NCBI RefSeq assembly: GCF_014200755.1
Contig: NZ_JACHCM010000002.1
Coordinates: 620,001 to 684,000 of the forward strand
DNA from: Rhodanobacter sp. ANJX3
GTDB taxonomy: Bacteria > Pseudomonadota > Gammaproteobacteria > Xanthomonadales > Rhodanobacteraceae
Direction: 5' to 3'
DNA: 64,000 nt
Positions 26,951 through 36,112 of this stretch are shown here, piece by piece. The notes beneath the pieces are model-generated. The model saw only the letters and a list, made by a program, of their open reading frames with translations. It did not search any database and was not told the DNA's origin. The translations under genes and the position numbers were made by a program. How positions within the stretch are numbered: the stretch's first letter is position 1; each line of letters opens with the position of its first letter.

Positions 26951-28549
26951 TCAGCTGGTCGGTATCGCCAGCATGGTGCCGGCGCGCACGCTGTTGCTGC
27001 TGATCTGGTTGGCGGATTTCAGCGAGCTGACGCTGATGCCGTACTGATTGGCGATGCTGCGCAGGCTCTCGCCCGGGCCGACGCGATGCATGTCGCGTGC
27101 CTTGACGTGCACCGTGGACGACGGGCTGTCGGCCTGGGAGGCGCCGCTGTCGTCATCGGCATCGGCCAACGCCACGGACGATTTGTCACGCGTACCGGCC
27201 GATGCCAGATCGCCACCGTTGCGGCGTGCAGCCTGCGCGGCAAACCAGGTGCCTGGTGGAGGGGTCGACTCGAAATAGCTTTTCACGCCGCCCATGACGG
27301 CTGCGGCGAGCTGATCCTGATGCTCCGGGTCGCGCAACTTGCGCTCTTCGGACGGATTGCTGATGAACGCCGTTTCAACCAGGATCGAGGGCACGTCCGG
27401 CGAACGCAGTACGACGAAGTTGGCGCGCTCGACGTAGCCACGGTGAGTCGGGCCGAGCATGCCAAGCGCCCGCAGTACATTGTTCGCTACCGTGTCGCTG
27501 GCCTGAATGGCCCAGCTTTGCTGCAGATCCATCAGCACCTTGGCCAGGCCGTCGTCCTTGTCGTCGAGCGTGGTGCCGCCGATCAGCTCGGCGTTTTCAC
27601 GATCGGCCAGAAAGCGCGCCGCTTCGCTGGTCTTGCCGCGCGGCGACAGCACCCACACGGACGAACCCTTGGCATCGTCGCTGGTGTAAGAGTCGGCGTG
27701 GATCGACACGAACAGGTCGGCCTTGTTGTCGCGAGCGATCTTGAAGCGCTGGGTCAGCTCGATGAAGTAGTCGTTGTCGCGGGTCAGCACGGCCTTCATG
27801 CCCGGCTGGCGGTTGATCAGCGCGGCCAGATCGCGGGCCACGGCCAGCGTGACGTTTTTCTCCAGCGTGCCGCCGGGGCCATGCGCGCCCTGATCCTTGC
27901 CGCCGTGGCCGGCGTCGATCGCCACCACCACCTTGCGCTGGCCGCCGAGCATCGCGGCCGCATCGCGCGCCGAAGTGCCGTTGCTTCGAGCGCCGCGTGT
28001 AGGTCTGACCGGAACAGGTGCAAGGATGACCGGCGCACTATCCGCATCGGCGTCAGCTGCAACTGTCTTTGCCGTATCGACGTCGTCATCATTGGGGCGA
28101 TGTTCCGCCACCACAGTGCTGTGCGGCATCACCGGACCGGTCGGCGCCGTACCCGGATACAGGTCCAGCACCAGCCGGTAATCCGAGCCGGATGCCGGCT
28201 TCAGCACAAAACTTTTTAGGCGGCTGTTGGGTTCAACCTTGGCCGTCAGCTGTAGATGATCGCCCTGCTGTCCGTGCGTCATGCCGTGGAAAAGGCCGTG
28301 CGCTACAGGGTCGGTAAAGCTGCCCGCCAACCTGCTGCCGCTGAGATCGACCAGCAGTTGGTCGCCCGACTGGGTCACCTTATAGTCCAGTGGACCGGCG
28401 GCATCGATGACCACTCGCGTGTACTCGGGACCGGCCCAGACGCGAGCGCCCTTCAGATCGGCCGCATGAACCGCACACAGCGAGCTGGTCGCCGCGATTG
28501 CGACGACGATTCCACCAAGGCTGTTCAGGTATCCCCTCATAAACCGCAT
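26951..28549 (-). CDS. amiC: N-acetylmuramoyl-L-alanine amidase with AMIN and LysM domains
   Basis: Cleaves the amide between MurNAc and the peptide stem to split septal peptidoglycan. The 532 residues comprise a signal peptide, an AMIN domain (about 30-135) for septal targeting, a linker, the zinc-dependent Amidase_3 domain (about 210-440) with ligands in DAGHGG, LEKN, SIHAD and VETAF, and a C-terminal LysM repeat (HRVGPGESLRSIA to AGTMLAIP). The LysM puts it with the AmiB/AmiC-type enzymes of Pseudomonas and Xanthomonas. ATG 28549 or 28540 may be used. It lies between tsaE and mutL. Confidence 0.94.
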   Translation of the reverse strand: MRFMRGYLNSLGGIVVAIAATSSLCAVHAADLKGARVWAGPEYTRVVIDAAGPLDYKVTQSGDQLLVDLSGSRLAGSFTDPVAHGLFHGMTHGQQGDHLQLTAKVEPNSRLKSFVLKPASGSDYRLVLDLYPGTAPTGPVMPHSTVVAEHRPNDDDVDTAKTVAADADADSAPVILAPVPVRPTRGARSNGTSARDAAAMLGGQRKVVVAIDAGHGGKDQGAHGPGGTLEKNVTLAVARDLAALINRQPGMKAVLTRDNDYFIELTQRFKIARDNKADLFVSIHADSYTSDDAKGSSVWVLSPRGKTSEAARFLADRENAELIGGTTLDDKDDGLAKVLMDLQQSWAIQASDTVANNVLRALGMLGPTHRGYVERANFVVLRSPDVPSILVETAFISNPSEERKLRDPEHQDQLAAAVMGGVKSYFESTPPPGTWFAAQAARRNGGDLASAGTRDKSSVALADADDDSGASQADSPSSTVHVKARDMHRVGPGESLRSIANQYGISVSSLKSANQISSNSVRAGTMLAIPTS

Positions 28550-28761
28550 TGAAGCGCAGTCTCAACGCGAATGCAACAGCATTTTTCTTTGTATTTCCGT
28601 AACCTGCGGGCTGTTTGTCAGGCTACGTCCAGTTATCGACTGCAAGTGGCGCTTTAAGATAAGGATCATGGCTGCAAGTCGACTAATGAATTTTCAAGCA
28701 AAAATCGATACTTAGCTTTTTCTATCGCAGCTTCTTCACCGACGAACCGGAGCTCGCGCCA

Positions 28762-29247
28762 TCAATCCAGCCGCGACAGCAGCCGCTGGCCACGGTTGGT
28801 CAACGCGCGCACCGTGGCGTGGCGGCCTTCGCCGGCGTAAGCCAACTGCCATTCCAGATCGGCCGCCGGCAAGGCACCAGTGCCGCGCTCGGGCCATTCC
28901 ACCAATACGATAGCCGCAGGGTCACTGAGCGCATCCAGACCGAGCCACTCCAGCTCGGCCGGATCAGCAATCCGATAGAGATCCAGATGCCAGGCCGGTC
29001 GCCCTTGAGCGACGTAGCCTTCGATCAAACTGTACGTCGGGCTTTTGACCCGCTCGCCGACGCCCAGCGCGGTCAGCAGCGCCCGCGCGAAGCTGGTTTT
29101 GCCGGCACCCAAGGGACCGTGCAGATAAAAGACCAGCCCATCGTCGAGCGCGTCGGCGACCCGAACGGCCAAAGCACGCGTGGCGTCCTCGTCGGGCAGC
29201 TCCCACTGCCAACTGTTTGGCGATATGTCAGTCATGGTCACGCTCAT
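28762..29247 (-). CDS. tsaE: tRNA threonylcarbamoyladenosine biosynthesis ATPase TsaE
   Basis: ATPase that works with TsaB and TsaD to make the t6A modification at position 37 of ANN-decoding tRNAs. The 161-residue protein carries the P-loop GPLGAGKTSFAR near 44-55, SPTYSLIEGY and HLDLYRI, all standard for TsaE. The ORF overlaps the 3' end of nnr by 20 bp if ATG 29247 is used; ATG 29235 (MTDIS) would remove most of the overlap and has GAGCG upstream. It is part of the nnr-tsaE-amiC-mutL series. Confidence 0.93.
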   Translation of the reverse strand: MSVTMTDISPNSWQWELPDEDATRALAVRVADALDDGLVFYLHGPLGAGKTSFARALLTALGVGERVKSPTYSLIEGYVAQGRPAWHLDLYRIADPAELEWLGLDALSDPAAIVLVEWPERGTGALPAADLEWQLAYAGEGRHATVRALTNRGQRLLSRLD

Positions 29248-30727
29248 TGGCGGGCAAGCCGTTCACCAGGGCCTGCAGCGGCCGCAGCAGATCGGTGGCC
29301 AACAGGCCGCGCTCGCCGTGGCGTGCCGCCGCGTCTCCCGCACGGGCGTGCAGGCCGACGCCAAGACAGGCCGCTCGCCACGCGTCGCATCCCTGTGCCA
29401 GCAGCGCCGCGATAACGCCCGTCAGCAGATCGCCCATGCCTCCCGAGGCCATGCCCGGATTGCCCCAGGGACAGACGCTCAAACGTCCGGACGGATCGGC
29501 AATCAGCGTGCCCGAGCCTTTGAGCACCACCACGGCGTGATAGCGCCGGGCCAGCTCGCGCGCGGCGGCGAAGCGATCGCGTTCGACGTCTTTCGTCTCG
29601 ATACCCAGCAGCCGCCCGGCTTCACCGGGATGCGGCGTAAGGACGGTAGCGCTGGTGAACTGCCGCGGCTCGACCGACAGCAGATTCAGGCCGTCGGCAT
29701 CGAGCACCAGCGGCTTGCCGGCGTCCAGCGCAGTCAGCCAAAGCGCGTGACCCCAGCCTGTTTTGCCCAGACCCGGCCCAACCGCCAGTACGCTGGCGCG
29801 ATCGAGCAGTGGCTGCAGCGTCTGCGGCCCGTCGACCTCATGCGCCATCAGCTCCGGACGCGCGGCGTTCAATGCGGTGATATTGCCCGCGCGCGTCGCC
29901 ACGCTGACCAATCCCGCTCCCGTGCGCAGGGCCGCTTCTCCCGTCATCCGCACCGCACCCGCCGTGCCATGGTCGCCGCCGATGACCAGCACGTGGCCGT
30001 TGTTGCCCTTGTTGGCATATCTCGGACGCCGCGGCAGCGAATCCACCGCCAACAGTTGCGCATCTGAATGGATGGACGCGTACACGCTGTCGGGAACGCC
30101 CAGCGTGGCCAGTTCCACGATCCCCACGAAGTCAGCCGCCTGCCCCGTGTGCAGGCCGCGCTTGTTGGCGATGAAGGTCACTGTGACGTCAGCCGCCACA
30201 GCCACACCAACGTGCCGCCCGGAGTCTGCATTGATTCCCGAGGGAACGTCGAGCGCCAGCACCGGTGCGTCCATGGCGTTGATGCGTTCGATCAGGTTGG
30301 CAGCCGCCGGCTCCGGCGCACGATTGAGGCCGATGCCGTACAGCGCGTCGACCTGGACATCTGCCTTCGGCAATTCGCTATCGGCGCTCCACACGTGCAC
30401 CGTGCCGCCGTCGGATGCCCAGGCCGCTCGCGCCAGCGCCGCGTCGCCATGCGACGAATCGCTAAGCGCAACGATCTCTACGTGCAGGCCCGCTTCCCGC
30501 GCCAGCAGCCCGAACAGAAACCCGTCCCCGCCGTTGTTGCCTGGTCCGCAGTAGACGGTGACGCTCTGCGCTTCGGGCCAGTGGCGACGCAGGCTGTTCA
30601 ATGCCGCGCTGGCCGCACGCCGCATCAGATCCGTGCCGGAAACATCCAGAGTGGCAAACGCATCGCTTTCAAGCGTGCGCAGCTGTTCGACGGTGTAGAG
30701 CTCGCGGGTGTGGTGTGCGTTGGCCAT
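29228..30727 (-). CDS. nnr: Bifunctional NAD(P)H-hydrate epimerase/dehydratase
   Basis: Repairs hydrated NADH and NADPH. The 499 residues combine an N-terminal YjeF_N epimerase domain (YCGPGNNGGDGF near 59-70, LDVPSGINAD) and a C-terminal ribokinase-like ADP/ATP-dependent dehydratase domain (VLTPHPGEAGRLLG, GSGTLIADP, GNPGMASGGMGDLLTGV). Both domains appear intact. The start ATG is preceded by TATAAT only five bases upstream and has no SD, suggesting a leaderless transcript. It is divergent from queG, as is common in gammaproteobacteria. Confidence 0.95.
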   Translation of the reverse strand: MANAHHTRELYTVEQLRTLESDAFATLDVSGTDLMRRAASAALNSLRRHWPEAQSVTVYCGPGNNGGDGFLFGLLAREAGLHVEIVALSDSSHGDAALARAAWASDGGTVHVWSADSELPKADVQVDALYGIGLNRAPEPAAANLIERINAMDAPVLALDVPSGINADSGRHVGVAVAADVTVTFIANKRGLHTGQAADFVGIVELATLGVPDSVYASIHSDAQLLAVDSLPRRPRYANKGNNGHVLVIGGDHGTAGAVRMTGEAALRTGAGLVSVATRAGNITALNAARPELMAHEVDGPQTLQPLLDRASVLAVGPGLGKTGWGHALWLTALDAGKPLVLDADGLNLLSVEPRQFTSATVLTPHPGEAGRLLGIETKDVERDRFAAARELARRYHAVVVLKGSGTLIADPSGRLSVCPWGNPGMASGGMGDLLTGVIAALLAQGCDAWRAACLGVGLHARAGDAAARHGERGLLATDLLRPLQALVNGLPANERDHD

Positions 30728-30765
30728 CCGGAATTATAGGCACGGCCACCGTCTACAATGGATCG
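30728..30765. promoter_or_regulatory. Compact divergent nnr/queG promoter region
   Basis: Only 38 bp separate the two start codons. On the minus strand TATAAT at 30738-30733 ends five bases before the nnr ATG. On the plus strand TACAAT at 30754-30759 ends six bases before the queG ATG. If these are -10 boxes, both transcripts would start at or beside the initiation codon. The -35 elements are weak, so the assignment is tentative. Confidence 0.4.
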
Positions 30766-31839
30766 ATGTCCGACCCCGATACACGCCCTCACATCGACTA
30801 CGCCGCACTGGCCGGCGATATCAAGCGCTGGGCGATCGAGCTGGGCTTCGCCGACGCAGGCATCAGCGGCACCGATCTCGGCGCCGACGAGCAGCACCTC
30901 GAACGCTGGCTCGACGACGGCCATCACGGTGAAATGGAATACATGGCGCGCCACGGCGCCAAGCGCAGCCGCCCCGCCGAACTGGAGCCGGGCACGCAGC
31001 GCGTGATCTCAGTGCGGATGGACTACATCCCGCCCGGGACGGCAAACGCCTGGGGCGTCATCGAGGATGCTGAAGCCGGCTACGTGGCGCGCTATGCGCT
31101 GGGCCGCGACTATCACAAGCTGATGCGCAGCCGGCTGCAGAAGTTGGCCGATCGCATCCACAGCGTCGTCGGCGACTTCGGCTATCGCGCCTACGTCGAT
31201 TCGGCGCCGGTGCTGGAAAAGGCGCTGGCGCGCAACGCCGGGCTGGGCTGGATCGGCAAGCACACGGTGCTGATCAATAAGCGCGCCGGCTCGTATTTCT
31301 TTCTCGGCGAGCTGTATACCGACCTGCCGTTGCCGGTGGACCCGCCGGCCAGCGCGCACTGCGGCAGCTGCAATCGCTGCATCGACATCTGCCCGACGCA
31401 GGCCATCGTTGGGCCGTATCGACTCGATGCGCGACGCTGCATTTCCTATCTCACGATCGAGCTCAAAGGCAGCATTCCCGAAGCGCTGCGCGCGCCGATG
31501 GGCAACCGCATCTTCGGTTGCGACGACTGCCAGCTGATCTGCCCGTGGAACAAGTTCGCCCAGGAAACCACCGAGCCGGATTTCGCACCACGCCATAGCC
31601 TGGACGGCGCAAAACTGATCGACCTTTTCGGCTGGAGCGAAGAGGAGTTCCTCAAGCGCACTGAAGGTATGGCGATCCGCCGTACCGGCTACGAAGGCTG
31701 GCTGCGCAATATCGCCGTGGCGCTGGGCAATGCGCCGACATCGGCCGCCGTCACCGCCGCGCTAGAGGCGCAAGCGGAGCATGTTTCGCCAGTGGTACGC
31801 GAACACGTGCAGTGGGCACTGGCCCGGCATCACCGCTGA
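30766..31839 (+). CDS. queG: Epoxyqueuosine reductase
   Basis: Performs the last step of queuosine synthesis in tRNA, reducing epoxyqueuosine with cobalamin and two [4Fe-4S] clusters. The 357-residue protein has the DUF1730 N-terminal part (MEYMARHG, DYHKLMRSRL), the conserved GLGWIGKHT, and ferredoxin cysteines in CGSCNRCIDICPTQAI and CDDCQLICPWN. The C-terminal HEAT-like tail is short. The ATG at 30766 is chosen over a long antisense-overlapping extension to 30601, which would cover nnr. Its stop lies 4 bp from the stop of convergent panD. Confidence 0.95.
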   Translation: MSDPDTRPHIDYAALAGDIKRWAIELGFADAGISGTDLGADEQHLERWLDDGHHGEMEYMARHGAKRSRPAELEPGTQRVISVRMDYIPPGTANAWGVIEDAEAGYVARYALGRDYHKLMRSRLQKLADRIHSVVGDFGYRAYVDSAPVLEKALARNAGLGWIGKHTVLINKRAGSYFFLGELYTDLPLPVDPPASAHCGSCNRCIDICPTQAIVGPYRLDARRCISYLTIELKGSIPEALRAPMGNRIFGCDDCQLICPWNKFAQETTEPDFAPRHSLDGAKLIDLFGWSEEEFLKRTEGMAIRRTGYEGWLRNIAVALGNAPTSAAVTAALEAQAEHVSPVVREHVQWALARHHR

Positions 31840-31843
31840 CGAA

Positions 31844-32230
31844 TCAGGCGGCGGCCATCTGCTTGGGGATCGAACGATTGGTGTGCGAGATGCGATTGTG
31901 CGCATCGGCATACACCAGCGTAGGCTGGAATTTCTCCAGCTCCGCCTCGCTGAGCTGGGCGAAGGCGGCGATGATGATCAGATCGCCCGGCTGGGCACGA
32001 TGCGCTGCGCTGCCGTTGACCGAAATGATGCCCGAGCCTTCTTCGGCACGCAGCGCGTAGGTGACAAAGCGCTTGCCGTTGTTAATGTTCCAGGCATGGA
32101 TCTGCTCGTACTCACGGATACCCGACGCGTCGAGCAGCAGGCCGTCGATCGCGATCGAGCCTTCATAATGAAGCTCGGCGTGAGTAACCGTGACCCGGTG
32201 GATCTTGGCCTTGAGCATGTTCAGGTGCAT
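31844..32230 (-). CDS. panD: Aspartate 1-decarboxylase proenzyme
   Basis: Makes beta-alanine for pantothenate using a pyruvoyl cofactor generated by self-cleavage. The 128-residue precursor begins [13 protein letters not shown], aligning with the E. coli start, and has the cleavage pair Gly24-Ser25 in YEGS, then [10 protein letters not shown] and [18 protein letters not shown] precedes ATG 32230. It closes the pcnB-folK-panB-panC-panD series, 84 bp after panC. Confidence 0.95.
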   Translation of the reverse strand: MHLNMLKAKIHRVTVTHAELHYEGSIAIDGLLLDASGIREYEQIHAWNINNGKRFVTYALRAEEGSGIISVNGSAAHRAQPGDLIIIAAFAQLSEAELEKFQPTLVYADAHNRISHTNRSIPKQMAAA

Positions 32231-32314
32231 GACGTACTTCCCGCAGGAACAGCCTGCGTAACGGGTAATTATCGAAGTCTGGAGGCTTGGCCGCAACCGG
32301 GCGCCGGCTTGGCC

Positions 32315-33175
32315 CTATCTAGGGGCGTCCTGGTCGAACATCAAGTTGTCGATCAGGCGGGTCGTGCCCAATCGAGCGGCAATGAGCGCTATCAGGCCCT
32401 CGCGCTGATCTTCGGCCGGTTCGGCCAGATCGTCGGCGCGGCGAATCACCGCATAATCCGGCGCAAAACCGGCACGCGTCAGCCGCGACGAGGCCACCTG
32501 CTCCAGCGCCCGCCACGCGTGCCCCTGCAGGAACAGCTCGCGCATCTTGCTCAGAGTGTCGTAAATCAGCGCAGAGCGAGCCCGCTCGTCGGGTGACAGG
32601 TACTGATTGCGCGAACTCAGCGCCAGGCCGTCGTCGGCGCGCAGGGTCGGGGCGGACATCACTTTCACCGGCAGCGACAGGTCGCGCACCATCCGCTCGA
32701 TCACCTTCAGCTGCTGAAAATCCTTCTGACCGAAGACCGCGATATCCGGCTGCACCAGATTGAACAGCTTGCACACCACCGTGGCGACGCCGTCGAAGTG
32801 CCCCGGGCGATGGGCACCCTCCAGTGTTTCGGTAATCTGCGGCACGCGCAGGCTGACACTGTGTTCCGGCCCGAAGGGATAGATCGTGCCGACATCGGGG
32901 GCAAACAGCAGGTCGCAGCCCTGGTCGGCCAGTGCGGCCTGATCCTGCACCAGGGTGCGCGGATAGCGCTCGAAATCCTCGTTCGGACCGAATTGGGTCG
33001 GATTGACGAAGACGCTCGCGACCACCCGCTCGGTACGCGCACGCGCCAGCTTGATCAGCGACTGATGGCCTGCGTGCAGGTTGCCCATGGTCGGCACAAA
33101 GCCGACGGTTTCGCCCTTGCTGCGCCAGCCGCGGATAGCCGCGCGCAGCGCGGAGACGTCTTGTACGGTCTGCAT
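32315..33175 (-). CDS. panC: Pantothenate synthetase (pantoate-beta-alanine ligase)
   Basis: Joins pantoate and beta-alanine with ATP. The 286-residue enzyme has the nucleotide-binding PTMGNLHAGH near 26-35, VSVFVNPTQFGPNEDF-type loop (here VASVFVNPTQFGPNED), HFDGVATVV, VFGQKDFQQL and the KMSKS-like LSSRNQYLSP. ATG 33175 starts at the family's usual place; the longer frame to 33340 runs into panB. The SD is weak. It follows panB by 16 bp, so the two are co-translated. Confidence 0.96.
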   Translation of the reverse strand: MQTVQDVSALRAAIRGWRSKGETVGFVPTMGNLHAGHQSLIKLARARTERVVASVFVNPTQFGPNEDFERYPRTLVQDQAALADQGCDLLFAPDVGTIYPFGPEHSVSLRVPQITETLEGAHRPGHFDGVATVVCKLFNLVQPDIAVFGQKDFQQLKVIERMVRDLSLPVKVMSAPTLRADDGLALSSRNQYLSPDERARSALIYDTLSKMRELFLQGHAWRALEQVASSRLTRAGFAPDYAVIRRADDLAEPAEDQREGLIALIAARLGTTRLIDNLMFDQDAPR

Positions 33176-33191
33176 GGTTGGCTTTGGCCGG

Positions 33192-34022
33192 TCAGTTGAA
33201 ACAATGTTCGGGCGCAGGGAAAACGCCACTGCGCACATCCTCGGCGTAGGCCGCAATGGCCGCTGCCACAGAATCGCGCCCAGCGAGGAAATCCTTGCTG
33301 AACTTCGGTCGCTTGCCCGGGGTGATGCCGAGCATGTCATGAATCACCAGCACCTGTCCGTCGCAGTGCGGGCCGGCACCGATGCCGATGACAGGGATAT
33401 TCACGGCGCCCGTCACCCGCTCGCCCAACGCCGTCGGCACGCCTTCCAACACCAGCAGATCCGCGCCGGCGGACTGCACCGCCAGCGCCTCGGCCAGAAT
33501 ATGGTCCGCTGCCGCCTGCTCACGGCCCTGAATGCGAAAGCCGCCGAACTTGTGCACCGATTGCGGCGTCAATCCCAGATGCGCGCACACGGGAATCGCC
33601 CGGGCGACCAGTGCCGCAATGCCTTCGAGGATATGCGGCGCGGCGCCTTCGATTTTGACCATCGCCGCACCGGCTTCGCCGACCAGTCGCGCACCGGCTT
33701 CCAGCACATGCGCCGTGTCGCGATCGGCCATGAACGGCAGATCCGCTACCAGCATCGTGGCGGACAACCCACGGGCGACGGCCGCGGTGTGATAGACCAT
33801 GTGATCGAGCGTCACGGGGAGCGTGCTGCGATGCCCCTGCACCACCATGCCCAGCGAATCGCCGACCAGCGCGATGTCGACGCCGGCGTTTTCCAGCTGC
33901 CAGGCAAAGCTGGCGTCGTACGCGGTCAACATGACGATGCGCCGCCCCTGCGCTTTCATCGCGTGCAGGCCCGGTACGGTGACCTGCTTGCGTTCGGGGG
34001 TGCTGGCGTTCTGCACGTACAC
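33192..34022 (-). CDS. panB: 3-methyl-2-oxobutanoate hydroxymethyltransferase
   Basis: Transfers a hydroxymethyl group from methylenetetrahydrofolate to 2-oxoisovalerate, the first committed step to pantoate. The 276-residue barrel shows MLTAYDASFA, the metal-binding VGDSLGMVVQG, MVKIEGA, HLGLTPQS and GIGAGPHCDGQVLV. The initiation codon is GTG (34022), supported by AAGGAATTGCC just before it. It lies 76 bp after folK and directly ahead of panC. Confidence 0.96.
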   Translation of the reverse strand: MYVQNASTPERKQVTVPGLHAMKAQGRRIVMLTAYDASFAWQLENAGVDIALVGDSLGMVVQGHRSTLPVTLDHMVYHTAAVARGLSATMLVADLPFMADRDTAHVLEAGARLVGEAGAAMVKIEGAAPHILEGIAALVARAIPVCAHLGLTPQSVHKFGGFRIQGREQAAADHILAEALAVQSAGADLLVLEGVPTALGERVTGAVNIPVIGIGAGPHCDGQVLVIHDMLGITPGKRPKFSKDFLAGRDSVAAAIAAYAEDVRSGVFPAPEHCFN

Positions 34023-34098
34023 GGCAATTCCTTACATTAACGAGAACAACGGGCGCCGATTATCGGCGGCCCGCACTGGCGGCTCAAGGTCGAAACGT

Positions 34099-34578
34099 TC
34101 AAGGCAGGCGCTCGCAGCCGGAGGTATCGAGGTTTCCCAGCAAGGCGTGCACCGTTCCCTGACCCGGTATCTCCAGTGTCGGCGCAATAGCGGACAGCGG
34201 CAGCAGCACAAAGGCGCGCTCGGCCATGCGCGGGTGCGGCAGGGTCAACTGCTCATCGTGGCGAGTCACGCCATCCATATGAAGCAGATCCAGATCCAGC
34301 GTGCGCGGACCATTGCGCTCGGCCCTCACGCGGCCAGCGTCGCTCTCGATTTGCAGCAACGCATCGAGTAACGCTTCCGGCAGCAATGCAGTATCCAGTG
34401 CGACAACGGCGTTGATAAATGGCGGCTGCTCGATCACACCCCAGGGCGGCGTCAGATACAGCGGCGAACGCCGTAGCACGCGCGTGGCTGGCAAGGCGTC
34501 GAGTGCGTCCATCGCAGCGAGTACCTGCCGCTGCGAGTCACCCAGATTGCTGCCCAGCGCGACGTAAGCCAGCGTCAC
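34099..34578 (-). CDS. folK: 6-hydroxymethyl-7,8-dihydropterin pyrophosphokinase
   Basis: Pyrophosphorylates hydroxymethyldihydropterin in folate synthesis. With GTG 34578 the protein has 159 residues starting VTLAYVALGSNLGDS, the family's N-terminal signature, followed by SPLYLTPPWG, FINAVVALDT and RNGPRTLDLDLL. The GTG overlaps the pcnB stop (GTGA), so translation is coupled. The longer frame extending upstream to 34737 lies inside pcnB in another frame and is rejected. Folate synthesis next to panB is sensible because PanB uses a folate. Confidence 0.94.
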   Translation of the reverse strand: MTLAYVALGSNLGDSQRQVLAAMDALDALPATRVLRRSPLYLTPPWGVIEQPPFINAVVALDTALLPEALLDALLQIESDAGRVRAERNGPRTLDLDLLHMDGVTRHDEQLTLPHPRMAERAFVLLPLSAIAPTLEIPGQGTVHALLGNLDTSGCERLP

Positions 34579-35936
34579 GCCGGGCCCGATTTGTCGCCCG
34601 GCTTGCGCCGGCGGCGCCGGGGCCGTGGCGGCTTGGCCGAGGTCGCCACCACGTTGTCGCTGGGATAATTGCCGCCGCCGGCAGGCAGCGCCGCCGCCAG
34701 CACGTCCTGCGGCAGCAGCTGCGCATGCGCCCACCACTGGCCCAGCTCGCGCATCGCCGGCGACTCGTCAGCGCGCAGCAGCAGAAAGTCGAACGCGGCG
34801 CGAAAGCGCGGCTGGGTCATCAGACGGAACACGCGCTTGCGCTGGATCTGCTCGAAGCGCGGCTGCAGCGACCAGATCTCTTCCATCGTAAAGGTGAAAC
34901 GACGCGGGATCGCCACCCGTTGGCACTGCTCGGCTACCACCTGCGCCGCGGCGCGCGCCCAGGCTTCGTTGCCATCCATGCCCTGACCTATCCACTGGTG
35001 CGCAAGATCCCGTACTTCGCCCCACAACAGTACCGCAAACAGGAAGGCCGGCGTGACCGATTTGCCTTCGGCGATGCGCGTATCGGTATTGGCCAGACCC
35101 TGCTCGACCAGCGAACGCAGCGCCTGATCGCCACGCTTCAGCGCGCGGGCGGTGGCCGGAAACAGAAACTTCAGCAGGCCGCATTTTTCGAGCATGCGGA
35201 AGCTTTTCAGCCCCTGGCCGCCGAGGAACATCTTCAGCGATTCGTCGAACAGTCGCGCCGGTGCGGCCTCGGCCAGCAGTGGCCCGAGCGTCTCGAACGG
35301 CGCCATCGCGGCAGCATCGATCCGCATGTCGAGCTTGGCTGCCAGACGCGCGGCGCGCAGCATGCGCACCGGATCTTCGCGATAACGCGTGACCGGGTCG
35401 CCGATCAGTCGCAGCACGCGGTCATCGAGATCCCTGCTGCCGTCGACATAGTCGCGCACCGAAAAATCGCTGATGTCGTAGTACATCGCGTTGACGCGGA
35501 AGTCGCGGCGAATGGCGTCCTCTTCGATCGTGCCCCAGATGTTGTCGCGCACGATGCGCCCATCGACGATGTGGCGATCGCCCTCGGCACCCTCTTCCCC
35601 GAGGCCACGAAACGTCGCCACCTCGATGATCTCCGGCCCGAATACCACGTGCGCCAGACGAAAACGTCGACCAATCAGACGGCAGTTGCGGAAAAGCCGC
35701 TTGACCTCGTCCGGCGTGGCGCTGGTGGCGACATCGAAGTCCTTCGGGTGCAGGCCCAGCAGCAGGTCACGGACGGCACCACCGACCAGATACGCGGTGT
35801 AGCCCGCCTCGTTCAAACGGTAAAGCACGCGCAGGGCGGCCTTGCTGATGTTCTTGCGGGAGATGATGTGCTGGTCGCGCGGAATGATCCGCAACGTCGG
35901 CGTGATGTCGGTGTCGGTCCTTGGTTCTAGGTTCAA
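34575..35936 (-). CDS. pcnB: Poly(A) polymerase I
   Basis: Adds 3' adenosine tails to RNA and so promotes decay. The 453-residue protein has the nucleotidyltransferase core LVGGAVRDLLLG, DFDVATSA, the RRDFRVNAMYYD motif and RLIGDPVTRYREDPVRMLRAARLAAKL. A basic C-terminal tail (RRRRRKPGDK) is usual for PcnB. No in-frame ATG is close to the expected N-terminus; TTG 35936 is preceded by AAGGA and is the best start. It leads the minus-strand folK-panB-panC-panD series and diverges from tRNA-Glu. Confidence 0.94.
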   Translation of the reverse strand: MNLEPRTDTDITPTLRIIPRDQHIISRKNISKAALRVLYRLNEAGYTAYLVGGAVRDLLLGLHPKDFDVATSATPDEVKRLFRNCRLIGRRFRLAHVVFGPEIIEVATFRGLGEEGAEGDRHIVDGRIVRDNIWGTIEEDAIRRDFRVNAMYYDISDFSVRDYVDGSRDLDDRVLRLIGDPVTRYREDPVRMLRAARLAAKLDMRIDAAAMAPFETLGPLLAEAAPARLFDESLKMFLGGQGLKSFRMLEKCGLLKFLFPATARALKRGDQALRSLVEQGLANTDTRIAEGKSVTPAFLFAVLLWGEVRDLAHQWIGQGMDGNEAWARAAAQVVAEQCQRVAIPRRFTFTMEEIWSLQPRFEQIQRKRVFRLMTQPRFRAAFDFLLLRADESPAMRELGQWWAHAQLLPQDVLAAALPAGGGNYPSDNVVATSAKPPRPRRRRRKPGDKSGPA

Positions 35937-36064
35937 GCGGTAAAAATCCTTGCAGGACGATTGGCCGTGAGTTCAATGACTGGATACACTTTCGTCTCAG
36001 GTAACGTGCGAATCGATGCGGTGGGTTAGGCCGGAGTACGTCATAAACTGTTGTATATCCAGCA

Positions 36065-36092
36065 TTGCCGGGCGAAACAATTCCGTTATACT
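36065..36092 (+). promoter_or_regulatory. Promoter of tRNA-Glu
   Basis: TTGCCG (36065-36070) and TATACT (36087-36092) separated by 16 bp, followed by the GC-rich stretch AGCGCGCC. Such a GC-rich discriminator is typical of stringently controlled stable-RNA promoters. The tRNA begins 21 bp after the -10 box. Confidence 0.65.
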
Positions 36093-36112
36093 AGCGCGCC
36101 TCACAGCATAAC

